Part shown: piece after piece, positions 11,882-23,375 of the stretch
Numbering within the stretch: the stretch's first letter is position 1
Layout: each line of letters starts with the position of its first letter
From: Artocarpus heterophyllus
Lineage: Eukaryota > Streptophyta > Magnoliopsida > Rosales > Moraceae
Direction of reading: 5' to 3'
Assembly: GCA_025403435.1 (NCBI GenBank)
Contig: CM046348.1
Location: 12,611,000 to 12,674,999 of the forward strand
Length of the DNA stretch: 64,000 nucleotides
The notes under the pieces: model-generated
Database searches by the model: none
What the model saw: only the letters and a program-made list of their open reading frames with translations
What the model was told of the DNA's origin: nothing
Program-made: the position numbers and the translations under genes

Positions 11882-13568
11882 CTAAGAACCAAGGCCACTG
11901 ACAGCTCTATTTAGCTTTCTTTCCAACACTTCGGAGCAGATTTGGCCCATCATGTGGTAGAAAGACATAAGATCTGATAACTGCTCTAATGACATTTTCC
12001 ACATCACATTTCTCGCCGTGCTTTGCCTTTGCTCATCCAACTTTAGTGTCTTCATGTAGGAATTTGCATTTCTCACTGTTGCACCCATTTGCTTCAACCT
12101 ATTTTCTTGTTGCAAGCTCAATGCTCTATTTGACTGTAAACATAAAAGGGAAAAAAATAAATAAATAAACATTCTATATAGATAGGCATATTTTAAACTT
12201 GGTATTTGTTCATTGTTGAGGATAAACTACCACAAGGAATTCAGCTCCAGCTTCAAGTTCAGATTCTTTGATTGGGTCCATGTCATGCCCTGCGGCATAA
12301 AGGCTTTTGGCAAGCGAGAAACTTCTGGCAATAACTTTTTTCTTCTTCTCCATTTCTTGAATATTAACATTTAATGGGGTTGGAATTGACATAGAGCTAT
12401 TTAGCTTCTTCTGATAAACAATTACTGCCTTCACAAATTCCTGCCTCAAAATATATAAACTTAATCTCGATAATTTTGGCCTATAATTTATTGCTCTGAT
12501 AGCATGCTAGTTTTAAGTTCTGCTCTCTAAGACTAGTATTGCAACAAATTTTAACAAGAAAATTTTAACACACAAAAAAATTGATGTTTCAAATTAACAT
12601 ACCTGATATGCAGAGGGGCATCCGGGATAATCAAATTCATCAGAATCTGGCTTCCTCATTCTTTCAGGATGAAATTGGAGTCCCATAATAAACTTACCCT
12701 CTTCAGGGTTATAAACATCTGGGTCATAGAACCCTTCAACCAAACCATCCGGTGCATAAGCCATAGGAACAAACCTTCGAGCCAATTTCTTAACTCCTTG
12801 GTGGTGATAACTATTAACCAAAATTTCCATTTTCCCTTCTTCCAAAGAATCCTTAAACCAATCATTTAATGGTGTGTTTTCCACAACCTTGACAACATGT
12901 CTATGCCCATCATAGTTGTCGTAATCAATATGCACAACTCTTTCACATCCTGCAGGACGCTTGTCATGCGCCTCTTTATCAATGTCCCTGTAAAGGGTCC
13001 CACCACAAGCCACGTTCAGCACTTGGGAACCCCTGCAGATTCCCAAATATGGTGTGTTCCTTTCAAGACAAAGCTTTGCGAGGCTCAACTCGATCGAGTC
13101 CTTTTCTCGATCTATGGCGGTGTCACTCGAGTGCAGCCTCCTTATTTCTTCTAATTCTTGCAGTGAAAGACCTGAGGCTTGGTCTAATTCTTCTTCGTAG
13201 AGAGAAGGGTCAATGTCCTCGCCTTCGCAGAGAAGGACACCATGGATGGGCTCGAAGCTGCTCAACAACGTGTGGACACCGGAAACTCGAGGAACAATGA
13301 CTGGTACCGCGCCATAACCGACTATAAGATCAAGATGATATTCACCTGCACACACACACACACACATATGTATATATATATATGTCAACAAAAATTTGAG
13401 TATATAAATATGTATTTTTGGTAGATAATACAAAATTGGATTTGAAAGAAGCAACGTATTGGATAGACGAAACGTACCCACAAAATCTACGAACTTGTTC
13501 TTGCGGACGCTGCGCCTGGAGACGATCAGGACGCGAGGAAGAATGACAGAGAGATCGGAATTAGCCAT
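11882..13568 (-). CDS. GAT1_2.1: Class I glutamine amidotransferase / peptidase C26 family protein (4 exons)
   Basis: Exons read on the minus strand are 13568-13478, 13345-12603, 12440-12231 and 12133-11882; introns of 132, 162 and 97 bp all have GT-AG ends, and the frame is kept through 431 codons. The family carries a class I glutamine-amidotransferase fold with a Cys-His-Glu triad. Here the nucleophile is Cys134 in GICRGS, with His256 and Glu258 in LQFHPE. A C-terminal plant-type helical tail follows ([18 protein letters not shown], then [20 protein letters not shown]). This tail and overall order match the Arabidopsis GAT1_2.1 type of nitrogen-responsive protein; the orthology is inference and the true substrate is unknown to me. 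The ATG at 13566-13568 is the first in the exon. The last base of exon 3 was chosen at GTAGTT because that restores the family reading EFL-x-SNxALS. All triad residues are intact, so the gene is probably functional. Confidence 0.9.
13348..13383 (+). repeat. (CA)n-(TA)n microsatellite in intron 1
   Basis: About nine CA units run into TA units. It lies directly against the acceptor of intron 1: on the minus strand the tract reads (TG)n and ends in the CAG acceptor. Length changes there could affect splicing. Confidence 0.9.
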
Positions 13569-13650
13569 GCCTGTGAATATGTATTTAATCCTTGATTTCA
13601 GGATGTTTATTGGTTTTCGTTATGCTTTAGATTTGCCTTTATTTTCTGCA

Positions 13651-13660
13651 TTTTTATAGA
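13651..13660 (-). promoter_or_regulatory. Probable TATA box of the amidotransferase gene
   Basis: On the minus strand this reads TCTATAAAAA, about 85 bases upstream of the ATG, with a CCAATAAA stretch between. Position and sequence fit a plant core promoter; it is not proven. Confidence 0.5.
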
Positions 13661-14844
13661 GGAGATTTTGGGGAGACTCATGAATTTGCGAGTGGTACAA
13701 CTAGCAATTAAAATATTAAATATTAGAGTCACAGTGTGTGGTTTCCAAGCGCCGCGTATGGTTACGGGTCAACATGATCGCAAAAATAGAAATTTTTTTC
13801 CTCAGGGTTTAAAAAACTAAACCATCGGTACATATCGCCAAATCATGATCCAAGATCCAAGTAGGACTTTTTTAAAAGCCGCAAGTAATATTGAGGATAT
13901 GCTTTAGGATTTTTTGTGGGATTAAACTTCAAAATTTAAGAGTGAGAATTTGAGATATAACTAAAATTTGGGGGAAGAAAGTGAGAAAAATTGTAAATTA
14001 TATTTCAGGGAAAAAAAAGCAAAAAAAAATTGTAAAAAGAAAAATCAATTTTTTGTTGAAAGGAGAAAAATGAATTTTGGGGGTCAACCTTATCCCCTTA
14101 GATCATACTAAAATTAGGTCAAGTTAGAAAAACTTTGACAATTTATGACTAGATTTCAAAAATCAAACGTTTAAAAACTGTGCTTTTCATTTCAATAATA
14201 AAAAAAAAACCTGTGCTTATCAATGAGATTTTTTTCCTTTATCGTACCAGATAATTCTCCAGTGAAATGATAAATTTCTCAATTATTGTCCCCACACTTT
14301 TTTCCAATTACAATTATAATAAAATAAAGTTGACAAAAGGATAGAGTAGCAGCATAATTCCATGTATAATTGGGTTTTGGGTCAGATAACACCTTGCCTA
14401 AAAAAGACTTTTAAATCACGCATATTTGATTTTAAGCACGTTTTGATTATACGGTGTTTGACATAATGGTTAGAACTATTTTTACTATAACATGTAAGAG
14501 CTTTATACTGTAACAATTTTTCTATTTTCACTGTAACATATGAGAATTTTACATTGTTTATAACTAAAAAATTAATTTAAGCTGCTCTTGTCAAATAGCC
14601 TATTAATTATACTATCTAATCTGCTCATACAGTACTTACTGTATTTATTTCAATAAACACGTGGAAATGTTATCTCCTTTTTTTTTTTTTTGGAAATAAA
14701 CACATGGAAAGTAGTGACCCCGGCGGGGAAGAAGGCACGCTTGGCCAGTCTTTAACGTGGAAGGGTCCATCCAGTGCAGGTCAAAAGCATAAGAGAATCT
14801 GAGGGGGATATTACCTGTATTTAGGGATTGAGATTTGCATATGT
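13661..14844. other. Upstream region of the amidotransferase gene; intergenic
   Basis: AT-rich sequence with homopolymer runs; no gene or transposon is recognised. It probably contains the promoter of the minus-strand gene. Confidence 0.5.
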
Positions 14845-15933
14845 CGTGACGTGGCAGTTGTTAGCCGCACCTGAACTTTCCAACCATAGCCAGAAATTTC
14901 TAGCTTCAACTGCTGATAAAAATAGAATGTTTTTCCGCCGAGTGAGTTTAGCCTCCAGAGTCAGAAACATTACTCAGAAAAAAATAGAGACAGGGTAAAT
15001 AAAAAAAATAGAGAATTTTAAGAAAGACGAAATAAAATTTCAGGGGCTAAATAAAATTTTAAGTAGCATGAAACACTAGTCTTATTAAATTTTATGTACA
15101 AATTAAAAAAAAAATTCAGGAAACGGCCGCCCATCTTAGTCCGTGAGTGGCTCTACTCCGCCAGCATTGTTGATAAAAAAAAATTGAGTGGGATTAAGGA
15201 GAAATCATATTCAAATTCTAAAAACAACTAGTGTTGCATATATATATATAATTATAAATAGAGGAAATGCATCATAAATATTCACTTTTTACATAAATTC
15301 AATGTTGACAAAATACACTTTGAACTTTGAAGTTATTAGCAATTGAGATCCAATAGCCAACGAGTGATAAAAGACATGTATGGTTTCGGTCATAAGGTTT
15401 ACACATAAGTTTTTTTTTTTTTAAGATATAGCTCGTTATTTTAAGAAAAAAATTGAAGCTTGACACGTGAAAAGAGTACTAAACAACAATTAACGTAGCT
15501 ATTAGACCTTTAATAATTATAAGTTCATAGCCCATTTTGTCAAGATTAATAAATTAGAGTGCATTATGTAAAAAAAAAAAAAGGTCATAATGTAACAGTG
15601 TAATTTATTCTTATATATGAAGAAAATTAGGGTTAAAAAGAAAAAGAGAATTTATTTCGAATACTTCAATATAGGGCTTCTCTGAAAAGAAGACTAGAAA
15701 TTTGCTAAATGTGAAATTGGATTTAAATTAATGCCACATATAATCGGTTTTTTTTTTTTTTTAATCATGGACTAGCAATGCCATATATAATTGGCTCTTT
15801 CCCCTTTTTTTGGTTTTACAAATAATTAGAGGTTGAAACATCAAGCTTGGTCTCAAGAGGCTCAATCATATTTTGAAAATTGTAGCTAGCCAATAGTTTA
15901 ATTTTGAATTTTTTAATGACAAACTAGCATAAT
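14845..15933 (+). repeat. Tandem duplication, copy 1 (~1.09 kb)
   Basis: Begins CGTGACGTGGCAGTTGTTAG and shares its whole length with the next block, including the TTCTAGCTTCAA, CTTTGAACTTT, ATAATCGG and CTAGCCAATAG segments in the same order. Differences are scattered substitutions and changes in poly-A and TA run length. No coding frame is present. Confidence 0.9.
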
Positions 15934-17056
15934 CGTGATGTGGCAGTTGTTAGCCGTACTTGAAATTTCCAACTATAGCCAGAAATTTCTAGCTTCAAAG
16001 GCTGATAAAAATAGAATTTTTTTCCGCCAAGTGAATCTAGCCTCCAGAGAAGGAGTCAGAAAAATTACCAAAAAAAAATAATAGAGATAGGATAAATAAA
16101 AAGATAGAGAATTTTAGGAGAGACATAATAAAATTTTAGGGGGTTAATAAAATTTTAAGTAGCGTGAAACACTAGTCATATTAAACTTTATATACAAATT
16201 AAAAAAAAAGATTCAAGGGGCGGCCACTCACCTTAATCCGTGAGTGGCTCTGCCTCACTAGCATAGTTGATTAAAAAAATTGAGTGGGATTAAGGAGGAA
16301 ATCATATTCAAATTCTAAGAACAAATAGCATAGCGTGTATATATATATATATATATATATATAAGTATAAATAGAGTAAATGCATTATAAACTATTCACT
16401 TTTTACATAAATGCAATTTGGACAAAATACACTTTGAACTTTAAAATTATTAGTAATTGAGGTCTAATAGCTAATGAGCTTTAAAAGACATGTATGGTTT
16501 CGGTCATAAGATTTGCACATAAGTTTTTTTTTTTAAGGGTATAGCTTGTTATTTTAAGAAAAAAAAATTGAAGCTTGACACATGAAAAGAGTACTAAACA
16601 ACAATTAACGTAGCTATTAGATCTTAATTTCTAATGATTATAAGTTCATAGCGCATTTTCTCAAAATTAAAAAATTTGAGTGCATTATGTTAAAAAAAAA
16701 AGTTCAGAGTACAACAGTGTAATTTATTCTTATATATGAAGAAAATTAGGGTTAAAAGGAAAAAAAAAAAGATAATTTATTTCACATACTTAAATATAGG
16801 GCTTCTCTGACAAGAAGACTAGTAATTTGCTAAATGTGAAATTGGATTAAAATTAATGCCACATATAATCGGTTTTTTTTTTTTTTAATCAGGGACTAGT
16901 AATGCCATATATAATTGACTCCTTCTCCTTTTTTTGGTTCTACAAATAATTAGAGGTTGAAACATCAAGCTTGGTCTCAAGAGGTTCAATCATATTTTGA
17001 AAAATTGTAGCTAGCCAATAGTTTAATTTTGAATTTTTTAATGACAAAATAGCATA
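15934..17056 (+). repeat. Tandem duplication, copy 2 (~1.12 kb)
   Basis: Begins CGTGATGTGGCAGTTGTTAG directly after copy 1 and ends at the same GACAAAATAGCATAAT motif. It holds a longer (TA)n at 16337-16363. The head-to-tail arrangement indicates a local duplication, apparently not recent given the many small differences. Confidence 0.9.
16337..16363 (+). repeat. (TA)n microsatellite in duplication copy 2
   Basis: Thirteen TA units. The counterpart in copy 1 (about 15238-15250) is shorter. Confidence 0.9.
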
Positions 17057-18171
17057 ATTACCATAATTGTTGATAAATATAATTTTAAATTTTTTAAAAA
17101 AGATTTGTACAGTGGAAAAATGAGTTTATTAACTAAAATATGATGTAAATAAAAAATTAAATATTAATAAAAAATTAGAGTTTGGTGAGCGTCAATCATG
17201 TAAATCCGGCTTATTTACCAAAAATAATCATGCAAAAAAAAATCTGAGATTTATAGGGCAAATTTAAAATGTGTTACATGTGGTCATTTATTAAATCTGC
17301 CGTTTATTAGGTAAATTCTGAATTTACCATATTTAATCATGTGAATACAAGTAAATCTGAACTGAATACTATTTGCTAACGTGGCAAAAAAAAAAAAAAA
17401 GAACATTATGCAATTTCTTTATATTTCGCCCGCAAAAGATTATATTTACACCTCTTCCTTATTCTTTTCCTCTATTCCATTTTTTCAACTTTCACCCCTG
17501 GACTATTTTATTTTGATTTGCCTAAATTTTTAGGATTATCTATAAAATTTAACTTTTGAGTATACATATAATTAATTTTAGGAGAAAGAAGGAATTAGCC
17601 TATCATTAATCTAAAATATAATAGTGTTTAGTAGATAGCCTACTTAGACTAAAACAAAATTTATTTTTACATATAATGATGTAGAGAGAAACACAAAATA
17701 GTAGTAAGATAACAAAAAACAAAAATGAAAAGAAAGCAAAAAAGAAAAAGAAAAAAAATGAGGAGGTGAACTGAAAATTTATGTGCTTAAGAAGAGTACA
17801 AGCTTCCAAAAATACTGTTTACTTCAATATTTTTAAAACTGTGCTATTAGGTTACATTAAAAATTAAAATTGTGTTATTTGGTGCAATTTTCCTTATTTT
17901 TTCTTTTTAAGCAACAGAAAGAAAACAACTTGCATTAAGAGAAGACAACACCTTCCAACTAGATTAGGAGCTCCATCTCATACCAAGTCCCCATTAAAAG
18001 TATATATTAGATAAAAAGAAAAATTCAAAGTATTGGAAAGAAAAAAGGAAAGAACTTTGAACAATTACTAAAAAAAAAATTAAAAATTCTCGGGGATGAT
18101 TTTTCAAAGAACCAACCAAAATCAAATTTGTAGGCAGTCATCAAAGAAGAAAAAAATGCATGAGAAAAGAG
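17057..18171. other. Intergenic AT-rich DNA
   Basis: No gene or transposon terminus recognised; several poly-A and poly-T runs. Confidence 0.55.
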
Positions 18172-18464
18172 TGTTAAGATTTGTCAAATTTTGATTGATT
18201 TAAAATAAATATCTGATTTGTACATTAAGTTGTCATTAAGTGTCAATAGCATGATGGAAGGAAATATGGAAAACCTAGCCTAATTGGGGGGAAATTAGCA
18301 ATCAATGACATCTTGTATTTTTGGAGAAAAAATCTCTATTCACAGTCATGTACAAATTCATTGTATATTATTAAGTTTAATACAATGTAGTTTTCCATTC
18401 TACTACGTTTCACTATTTCTCCTCCTCTCTCTGGATTCGTCAATTTTCTGATTTTTATTTTACA
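18172..18464 (+). repeat. 5' LTR of the small copia-type element
   Basis: Starts TGTTAAGATTTGTCAAA and ends TTTTATTTTACA, three bases before the primer-binding site. It contains the shared block GACATCTTGTATTTTTGG and the TACAAATTCATTGTAT block. Confidence 0.8.
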
Positions 18465-18467
18465 ATA

Positions 18468-18479
18468 TGGTATCAAAGC
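18468..18479 (+). other. Primer-binding site (initiator tRNA-Met type)
   Basis: TGGTATCAAAGC, one base off the common plant PBS TGGTATCAGAGC, three bases after the LTR end. Confidence 0.85.
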
Positions 18480-19514
18480 TTAACGAAAAATGGCTTCAAT
18501 TTTTTTTTTTTTTTGAAATCTTGTTCCCACATTCGATTCACCTTTTTCATTGTCGAAACCTTGAATCTCGAATCCGATTAAAAAAAAAAAAAAACCAAAT
18601 TGAATTCTTATCAAATTGAAAACAAAAGAAGAAAAAAAATAAAAAAGAATTGTTGTTGTGCATTCCTCCGCCATAATGAAAAATGACTTCCACCGTGTTC
18701 ATCTGTTGTGCCGTGTTTACCTCTGCATCGAATCGACATACTTTGTTCTTGGCTGCATCCGCCAAGAATCTCTCTGTTACGCCTTCATTTGGTTTGTTCT
18801 TTGTTCTTTTTTGTTATTTGTCCTTTGACATGTTTGTCATACCGTATTATATTGTATTGTATTATATTGCATTGTATTGTATTATATTATATATAGAAAA
18901 TACAACGTAACAGTGTGTGAAATAAGCCCTTATAGTATATGCCGAGTTTGAGCTTTGTGGTCTGCACGTGTAAAGCGAGTTGAAAAATGAAAGAAAAAAC
19001 GTGACAATAGAATGAAAAAAAAGTAAAAGGAAATTATAGCAAAAAAGAAGTGGTGTGTAAAAAAGGAAAGAAAAAGGTGAAAAAAACGTGTTTATTAAAA
19101 AAATAAAATAAGAAAAACATTGATTGAATGAAAAAAAAAATGGAGAGGGAATGACCAAAAAAAATGCCTTATCAGGGAAAAAATGAGTGATTGAAAAAAA
19201 AAATGATGGCGAGTTTAAAAAAATATATTTGAATTTTTTTAAAGTAATATTATCTCAATGATCTTTGATATGATCCCTTCGTCCCTTGATCCTTGATCCG
19301 CATAGTGTTGTGAAGCTCATACGAATTTGAACCTGACACTGAAAATTGATTCTTGATATTTTGATATTTTTAAAGTGCAGTCGAAGAGAGCAATCGAAAC
19401 AAGCTGAATTGCTGTAAAGCTCGTGTGAACTTGAGTCTGGTAAGTGAAGCTTGTGAAAAAAAAAAAAAAAAGGTTGAAGATGAACAAAAAATGGGTTTTT
19501 GGCAAGTTGGTGCA

Positions 19515-19668
19515 TTGGAATTCAATGATTATTTCCAGATTTAGAAGATTGGCATGATTTAAGGGGGTGTGTTAGAATCTGATGGTTATTTCAGGATTTA
19601 GATGATTTGCACTAACTTGAGGGGTGTGTTGAAATCCGATGATTGTTTCCAGATTTGGAGGATTTGTT
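19515..19668 (+). repeat. Short tandem repeat in the element interior (about 3 copies)
   Basis: Units resembling GGGGTGTGTTGAAATCCGAT, followed by GATTATTTCCAGATTTAGA and GATTTGCACTAACTTGA, repeat with a spacing of about 55-60 bp just upstream of the second LTR. The same phrase recurs before the third LTR. Confidence 0.6.
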
Positions 19669-19765
19669 TTCTTTCGTAGTTTTGTAGTAATAAACTGGCA
19701 AGATAATTAGCCAGCAAATTAGTCTTAATTTAAGGCAAGTCGTTATGCACCAACTTGAGGAGGAA

Positions 19766-20049
19766 TGTTGAGATTTGTCAAATATTTCGATTGATTTAAA
19801 GTAAAAGTCTGATTTGTACATCAACTTGTCATTATGTGTCATTAGCTTGATTGCTAATTTGGGGAATTAGGCAATCAGTGACATCTTGTATTTTTGGGGA
19901 AATAATCTGTATTTATACTCATATAAACATCTTGTATTTTTGGGAAAATAATCTCTATTTATACTCGTGTACAAATTCATTGTATGTTATCAATTCTAAT
20001 ACAATGTAATCCTCTGTTCTAATACCGTTTCTCTTTTTGTCTTTGTCCA
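19766..20049 (+). repeat. Second LTR copy, with an internal duplication
   Basis: Starts TGTTGAGATTTGTCAAATA. Within it, the block CATCTTGTATTTTTGGG..AATAATCT..TATTTATACTC appears twice in a row (about 19882-19970), an internal duplication absent from the other two LTR copies. Confidence 0.75.
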
Positions 20050-20273
20050 ACCCTTTGAATCCGGAAGACTTGTTTCCTTTCCTATTTTTGTGGTAATAAA
20101 TGGCAGGATAATTAGCTAGCTAATTAGTCACAATATAAGGCAAGTTGGCATGCACCAACTTGAGGAAGAGTATTCAGATTTGTCAAACATTTTGATTGAT
20201 TTAAAACAAATGTTTGATTTGTACATATAATCGCCATCATGTGTCACTAGCTTATTGAAAGAAATATGGCAAA

Positions 20274-23212
20274 TGATAGCGCATAATTTTACATTATTTT
20301 CATATCATTTTTCCCTATGTTTTAGTTGTTAGTTCTTTGTTTTATTGTGTTTTTATGTTTTGTAGGTGTTTTGAGTGATAATACACTAGTAGAAATTGTA
20401 AATTGCACGATGGTTTAAAACCGTCGTGGTATGTTTCCGTCATAGTACCAACAAGACTTTTTGCGACGATTTTTTACCGTCGTGGTTTTCTTATTTTTGT
20501 GGGATTATGGGATCTTAGGACGAGGCTACCACGACGGTTTTCACTAAAAACCGTCATGAAAAGCTAAGTTTACATGACGGTTTTTATGAAAACCATCGTG
20601 TAATGCCCAGAGGCTTCCATGACGGTTTTTGTAAAAACCATCCTGAAAGGCCTTTCACGACGGTTTTTTTAAAAACCATTGTGTAAGACTCTTGTTTCAC
20701 GACGGTTTCACTAAAAATCATCATGAAAAAGTTGTTCTAAAGCTAAAAAAAAATAACCAGAATTTCTGGTTTCCCACGAGATGAATGGTCCCGTGTTTTC
20801 ACCATTAATACAATGACCTAACTTCATAATCACATAATTATATTGAACTATAAAATTTTGGAAAAATCATATATATATTTACATTGTAAAGTCATATACT
20901 CTTTTCATGCTTGCACAACAGATGGATTTTTGGTGTCTAAGTCCATGCATGCCATCATGTGTGAGGTAAACAAAGAAAAACTAAAATAAATATAATTAAC
21001 ATAAATAATGAAAATAAAATTAATTAACTAAAACACAAACACAAATACAAACGCATAGTCATAGAAGCTTTTCATCAAACATGTGGTAGGCATCACAATA
21101 ATACTTAGACATCACAAACATATAAAAAATAACCTATTCTCATACCAAAATGCTAAATGTTGTTCAAAGTTCTTTCAAACACCAAATACAAGTAACGCAT
21201 ACTAAATGGCAAATAATAAATTAATATAACAAATATTAAAACTAAAACTAAAGCTAAATAACACTAAAATAACCAAATTATACTAAGTTTAGAACTAACA
21301 ATAACGCTAAAACTAAAAGTAATGGTTTAAAATTTACCAACGGCGGTGGAGTCGGTGGAACGGCAAAGGACGAGTGGAACGATGGTGGAGTCGGTAGAAT
21401 GTCAAGGGATGAGGATGAACGGTGGTGAATGGCGTCGGGTTTGTTAGGTGGGTCATGAAGAGAGTGATAGAGGAATGTCAAAGTCGGTGGAATGCCGTGG
21501 GGGTTGGTTTCATCGGTGGCTAGGTCGCGGGGGGAGGAGTTAGAGAGAGAAAAGGGTTTGAGAGTTAGTGGGTTTGAGTTAGAGAAATTTTGAATAAATA
21601 AGGAAGGCCATGTCGTTGGTGCTGGATTACTATGGGACACTAAAAATTTTGAACATGTGGAATATTTCACGACGTTTTTTAATAAAAACCGTTGTGGAAG
21701 ATCCTCATGTTTGAAATTTTTAAAATGTCACCAAATTTAACATTTCACAATGGTTTTTATAAAAACCGTCATGGAAGGTTTGTATGTTTGAAATTTTTAG
21801 TTTCCCGCCCAAATTTAACCTTCGTGAAAGATTAAATTTGGCGGGCTACTAAAATTTCAAACATGAGGACCTTCCATGACTGTTTTTGTAAAAACCGTCA
21901 TGAAAGGCCCTGTGGCTTCAATGACGGTTTTTGTAAAAACCGTCATGAAAGGTTTGTATGTTTGAAATTTTTAGTTTCCCGTCCAAATTTAACCTTCGTG
22001 AAAGATTAAATTTTGGCAGGCTACTAAAAATTACAAACACGCAGAACCTTCCACGACGGTTTTTGTAAAAACCGTCGTGAAAGGTTTAATTAGGCAAAAT
22101 ACTAAAAATTTCAAACATCCAAACCTTTCACGATGGTTTTTATAAAAATCGTCGTGAAAGATCAAATTTTCTAAAGATCAAATTTTTTAAAGATTTTAAA
22201 ACCTTCCACGACGGTTTTTATAAAAACCATCGTAAAAGGTTTAATCTTACACGACGGTTTTTAACCGTCGTGGTAGCTCCCACCAATACCACGACTGTTT
22301 TCATCTTCGCAGGCATAACTTGCCACATTTTTTTTCTTATTACGACGGTTTTTGAGAAACAGCCGTTAAATAAGGGTCGTATAATCTTCAATTTGTTATA
22401 GTGATACGAGTTTTGGGATCAAAAGCATTGATTTGGAAGCATTTCGAGTTCAAGAATTTAAGTTCAGAAGAGAGTGGAAGAAATTAAAGCACCTCGGCCA
22501 AGTTTCCTAGGTGTTGCAGCGTCCATTTGTGGCGCTATAGCCTACAGTTGGAACCTGAAACCCAGGAACAGCTCCAACATAGGCTGTTGCAGAGGTTTGG
22601 TTTGCTGCAGCGCTCCCCATGTAGAAAGTTCGTGGGCTGCAGCAGGCCAAATGCCCGCCGCAATGCCAATTTCAATTGGAACGCGCTTTTCTTCTTCTTC
22701 TCCACTTCCTTTGGGTTTCCTTTGAGTTTTGGAAGCCAAAATCTGCCAAAGAACCCCCCTCGCATATGCTATAATGGAGTATTTATAGGTTTAGGTTCAA
22801 TGTATAGTGAAAAATAAGGATTTTGGGCCTAAAAATGAGTGAAAAGTGTGTTTCAACTGAAATTGGTGCTAATGCTTGTCATTGCCCACAACTGCAAGTA
22901 GGGGGTGTTATAGCAGACAAAACCTCCGCTGCAGCCTGTGTTGGAGCTACTCCCAGGTTTCATGTTCCAGCTGTAGGCTGCAGCGCCTAGAAAACTTAGT
23001 CGAGCTGCCTTAATTCTTTTCGGTCTCTTCCCAACTTCAATTCTCTAACCTGAAAGGTTTCTAAATCAATGTTTTTGATCCCAAAACTCTTACTAACACT
23101 CAAAACACCTAAAAAAACATAAAAATACAATAAAAACACAATAAAACAAAGAGCTAACAACTAAAACATATGGAAGAATGATGTGAAAATAATGTGAAAT
23201 TATGTGCTCTTA
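20274..23212. mobile_element. Long-TIR (foldback-like) DNA element, nested in the LTR
   Basis: The left end TGATAGCGCATAATTTTACA and the reverse complement of the right end, TAAGAGCACATAATTTCACA, begin inverted arms of roughly 300 bp each once the inner CACTA element is removed. Both arms share the ATGTTTTAGTTGTTAG, TAGGTGTTTTGAGTG, GAGTTTTGGGATCAAAA and GCCTACAG.TGGAAC blocks. GCAAA flanks both ends (20269-20273 and 23213-23217), and removing the element rejoins the LTR sequence. No transposase is present. The short TSD and very long arms do not settle the superfamily. Confidence 0.8.
20384..22403. mobile_element. Non-autonomous CACTA (En/Spm) element, 2.02 kb
   Basis: The left terminus CACTAGTAGAAATTG and right terminus (reverse complement) CACTATAACAAATTG are flanked by the 3-bp duplication ATA on both sides (20381-20383 and 22404-22406). 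Both subterminal zones (about 20405-20740 and 21665-22370) are packed with palindromic units built from CACGACGGTTTT and AAAACCGTCGTG, the kind of repeated motif that CACTA transposases bind. The middle is AT-rich; a 130-codon minus-strand frame at 21278-21670 has no recognisable domain. The element depends on a transposase from elsewhere. Confidence 0.92.
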
Positions 23213-23375
23213 GCAAACCTAGTCTAATTGGGTGAAATTAGCAATCAATGACATCTTGTATTTTTGGGAAAATAATTTCTTTTTATACTCATGTACGAAT
23301 TCATTGTATGTTACCAAATCTAATACAATGTAGTCCTCCGTTCTATTACCATTTCTCTCTTTCTCCTCCTCCCTC

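Larger units (their letters stand above)
18172..20049 (+). mobile_element. Small non-autonomous copia-type LTR element
   Basis: Two related ~290-bp LTRs (18172-18464, and 19766 to about 20049) flank a 1.3-kb interior. A primer-binding site follows the first LTR. The interior starts with a short ATGGCTTCAA-like leader and homopolymers, but has no recognisable gag, protease, integrase or reverse transcriptase. A further LTR copy follows at 20171, so the structure is LTR-interior-LTR-part interior-LTR. The LTRs differ at many positions, so the insertion is old. Confidence 0.75.
20171..23375 (+). mobile_element. Third LTR copy, split by nested transposons
   Basis: LTR sequence runs from 20171 (TATTCAGATTTGTCAAACA) to 20273 and resumes at 23213 (GCAAACCTAGTCTAATTGGG) to about 23375. 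It is preceded by the same CACCAACTTGAGGA segment that precedes the second LTR. The 2.9 kb between the two halves is a TIR element carrying a CACTA element. Confidence 0.8.

Noticed and set aside
21278..21670. 130-codon minus-strand frame inside the CACTA element
   Set aside because: Ser/Pro-rich text without a transposase or other domain, next to repeat units; probably chance.
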